From contig JBBDIE010000150.1 of NCBI GenBank assembly GCA_040880545.1, positions 1 through 64,000 of the forward strand: a stretch of 64,000 nt of DNA. The letters are read 5' to 3'. This DNA is from M55B112 sp040880545. Lineage in GTDB: Bacteria; Bacteroidota; Bacteroidia; Bacteroidales; GCA-2748055. The notes beneath the pieces are model-generated. The model made no database searches, was not told the origin of the DNA, and saw only the letters and a program-made list of their open reading frames with translations. Numbering within the stretch: position 1 is the first letter of the stretch; each line of letters begins with the position of its first letter. The position numbers and the translations under genes are program-made. Positions 62,177 through 64,000 of the stretch are shown piece after piece.

Positions 62177-64000
62177 ATGTTTTTAGAAACACTGGCAAAA
62201 CACATTTTACATGAGGCTTCAGATAACCTAACCGACCATTGTTTTGTTTTTCCAAACCGGCGTTCAGGTTTGTTTTTTAACCGTTTTTTGGTGAAACATG
62301 CGACTGGCACACAATGGGCCCCTAAAACGGTTACCATAAATGAACTGATGCAGGATCTCAGCGGATACGTTGTGGCTGATCAACTGGACATCCTTTTCAC
62401 ACTGTACGATATCTATTTAGAGGTGGCACCATTACCAGAACAATTTGACAGTTTTTATCCCTGGGGAGAGATGATGATCAATGATTTTGATAACCTGGAC
62501 AAATACATGGTTGATCCGGAATCTATTTTCAGGAATATAAAGGAATTAAAGGAGATCGATGATGTTTTTGGTGATCTCGAAAAGGAAGAGGTGGAATTTA
62601 TCAGGAAATTCTGGAAAAGCTTCCATCAGGGTGGTTCCACCAGGGAGAAGGATATGTTTCTGACAACCTGGAAAATGTTGCCAGGATTGTACCGATCACT
62701 CAAAAAACAACTTACAGAAAGGGAAGAGGGATATGAGGGAATGCTCTACCGGAATGTGGCGGAAATGGACATGGTTAATCTGACTGAAAAATTAACCAGC
62801 GCACACTATAGTTTCATCGGATTTAATGCATTGAGCCAAAGTGAAAAGAGACTCTTTTCTAAACTAAGGAATAAAGGAATGGCTTCCTTTTACTGGGATT
62901 ATGACGAGCGGTATATCAGAGATGAGTTCATGGAGGCAGGCAGATTCATGAGGGATAACATAGTTCAGTTTCCCCCGCCGGTAAACCTTGACATATTTAA
63001 TTCTCTTGATAACGAACGGGATATCAGAATATTCAATCTTCCTTCGGATGTTTTGCAGGCAAAAACAGTACACCAGATTCTTTCTGAACGGACCAATACC
63101 ATTGTTGAGGCCAATGACACGGCAATAGTCGCCTGTAATGAAAATCTGCTTATGCCGGTTCTTGTATCACTTCCTGACCAGGTGAACCTGGTTAACATTA
63201 CCATGGGATATCCTTTCAGCAATACTCCACTTTATAGTTTCACAGAAGGATTATTAAGGCTTTATAGAAATACCAGGAAAAACAGAGACGGTACAATTAA
63301 ATTTTATAATAAGGATGTTCTATCGGTATTGAATCATCAATATTACCAGTTGATCAGCAACGAAGATCCTTCCGGGGTCATAAGGAACATTATTCATGAA
63401 AACAGGGTCTATGTTGATCCGGATTTTTTTACAGGTGAATTTGCTGGTATGATATTCAGGCAGGTTTCCACAACTAGTGAGCTATGCCAATGGTTGGACA
63501 AATTGTTATTGTTTATTCTTGACCGGTTACAGACAGAAGAGCAGCATCAGTACAGGGAGTTGGAAAAGGAGTATGTGCTGGTGATGCTCAGCAGGTTAAA
63601 TAAATTGTCACAAATCATCGACGGCAGACCTGAACTGGAATTACAAACATTTATCAAGTTGTTCAAAAGGATAATGTCCGGACAACGCATACCATTTACC
63701 GGAGAACCCCTTGCCGGGTTGCAGGTAATGGGTATACTTGAAACCAGGTTGCTTGATTTTGACAATGTAATCATGCTCTCAGTCAATGAAGATATAATGC
63801 CACGATCATCTGCCGGACATTCATTCATACCTTATTCATTTCGTTATGCCTACGGTTTACCAACCCGTGAAGATATGGATGCAATTTATGCCTATTACTT
63901 TTACAGGATAATTCAGCGTGCGAAAAAAGTTGACCTGCTGTTCAAAGGAGCTGCGGAAGGTGTCCGGTCAGGAGAAATGAGCCGTTACCTGTATCAAATG
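62177..64000 (+). CDS. AddB-like PD-(D/E)XK exonuclease family protein, 3' truncated
   Basis: An open frame from ATG 62177 runs to the window end: 608 codons without a stop, so the C-terminal nuclease domain lies outside. The N-terminus (CFVFPNRRSGLFFNRFL, about 22-38) matches the inactivated helicase-like start of Bacteroidota AddB-type proteins. VNEDIMPRSSAGHSFIPYSF (about 535-554) corresponds to the conserved 'nExxlP' region. It should form a break-resecting complex with the AddA-like protein. The gene is 22 bp downstream of the radical SAM gene. No iron-sulfur cysteines can be judged, as the C-terminus is missing. Confidence 0.85.
   Translation, partial: MFLETLAKHILHEASDNLTDHCFVFPNRRSGLFFNRFLVKHATGTQWAPKTVTINELMQDLSGYVVADQLDILFTLYDIYLEVAPLPEQFDSFYPWGEMMINDFDNLDKYMVDPESIFRNIKELKEIDDVFGDLEKEEVEFIRKFWKSFHQGGSTREKDMFLTTWKMLPGLYRSLKKQLTEREEGYEGMLYRNVAEMDMVNLTEKLTSAHYSFIGFNALSQSEKRLFSKLRNKGMASFYWDYDERYIRDEFMEAGRFMRDNIVQFPPPVNLDIFNSLDNERDIRIFNLPSDVLQAKTVHQILSERTNTIVEANDTAIVACNENLLMPVLVSLPDQVNLVNITMGYPFSNTPLYSFTEGLLRLYRNTRKNRDGTIKFYNKDVLSVLNHQYYQLISNEDPSGVIRNIIHENRVYVDPDFFTGEFAGMIFRQVSTTSELCQWLDKLLLFILDRLQTEEQHQYRELEKEYVLVMLSRLNKLSQIIDGRPELELQTFIKLFKRIMSGQRIPFTGEPLAGLQVMGILETRLLDFDNVIMLSVNEDIMPRSSAGHSFIPYSFRYAYGLPTREDMDAIYAYYFYRIIQRAKKVDLLFKGAAEGVRSGEMSRYLYQM

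Overview
The window looks like a scaffold from a Bacteroidota genome, probably an anaerobic or facultative, gliding-type relative of the Bacteroidales/Marinilabiliales. The support is a SusC/SusD pair, several secreted proteins with type IX secretion (T9SS) C-terminal sorting domains, a gliding-motility type C-terminal domain, TAnnTTTG-type -7 promoter boxes, few Shine-Dalgarno sequences and the Bacteroidota-type AddA/AddB-like pair. One run of exactly 100 N (30979-31078) interrupts the SusC gene. No tRNA, rRNA, CRISPR array or insertion sequence was seen.

Layout. 1-9.5 kb: a partial leucine-rich-repeat gene, then housekeeping genes on the minus strand (trans-sulfuration enzyme, acyl-CoA synthetase, PurA, Fur-family regulator, RelA/SpoT, a secreted fibronectin-type protein). 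9.7-14.3 kb: plus-strand membrane proteins (ClC, MscS, CNNM/CorC type) around a small sulfotransferase. 14.4-21.4 kb: a compact aprBA-qmoABC operon for dissimilatory APS reductase and its quinone-linked electron-transfer complex, followed by a DUF554 protein. 22.2-39.9 kb: a long minus-strand run, read from its 5' end as two secreted beta-propeller proteins, a strong terminator, a small propeller protein, an N-acetylmuramoyl-L-alanine amidase, SusC, SusD, a GHL10 glycoside hydrolase, an amino-sugar kinase and MurQ. 40.4-51.0 kb: a divergent plus-strand run of a second GHL10 hydrolase, a glycosyltransferase, a HIT/GalT-like enzyme, a double GNAT, a SpoIID-domain protein, an AmpG-like permease and a NagB/PIG-L fusion. 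51.3-55.0 kb: an FAD/FeS D-lactate-type dehydrogenase and a GntR/FadR-family regulator. 55.0-64 kb: a 44-residue cysteine-rich protein, an assimilatory-type APS reductase, MnmA, a small secreted protein, AddA-like helicase/nuclease, a radical SAM protein and a partial AddB-like nuclease.

The most interesting reading is that 22-55 kb is one regulon for scavenging peptidoglycan or muro-oligosaccharides. The amidase would strip stem peptides. GHL10 enzymes (relatives of E. coli DigH) would cut denuded glycan. SusCD and the AmpG-like permease would import products. The kinase and MurQ would turn MurNAc into GlcNAc-6-P plus D-lactate. The PIG-L and NagB domains could deacetylate and deaminate GlcNAc-6-P. 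The flavoprotein would oxidise the released lactate. A near-identical 15-bp dyad, ATTTGTATGACAAAT, fits the FadR-subfamily operator pattern TNGTNNNACNA. It occurs in the divergent promoter region, upstream of the glycosyltransferase operon, and upstream of the lactate dehydrogenase that precedes the regulator gene. That is sequence support for common control, although substrate and regulator assignments remain inference.

The second notable element is aprBA-qmoABC without sat in a Bacteroidota setting, in the same window as a separate assimilatory-type APS reductase.
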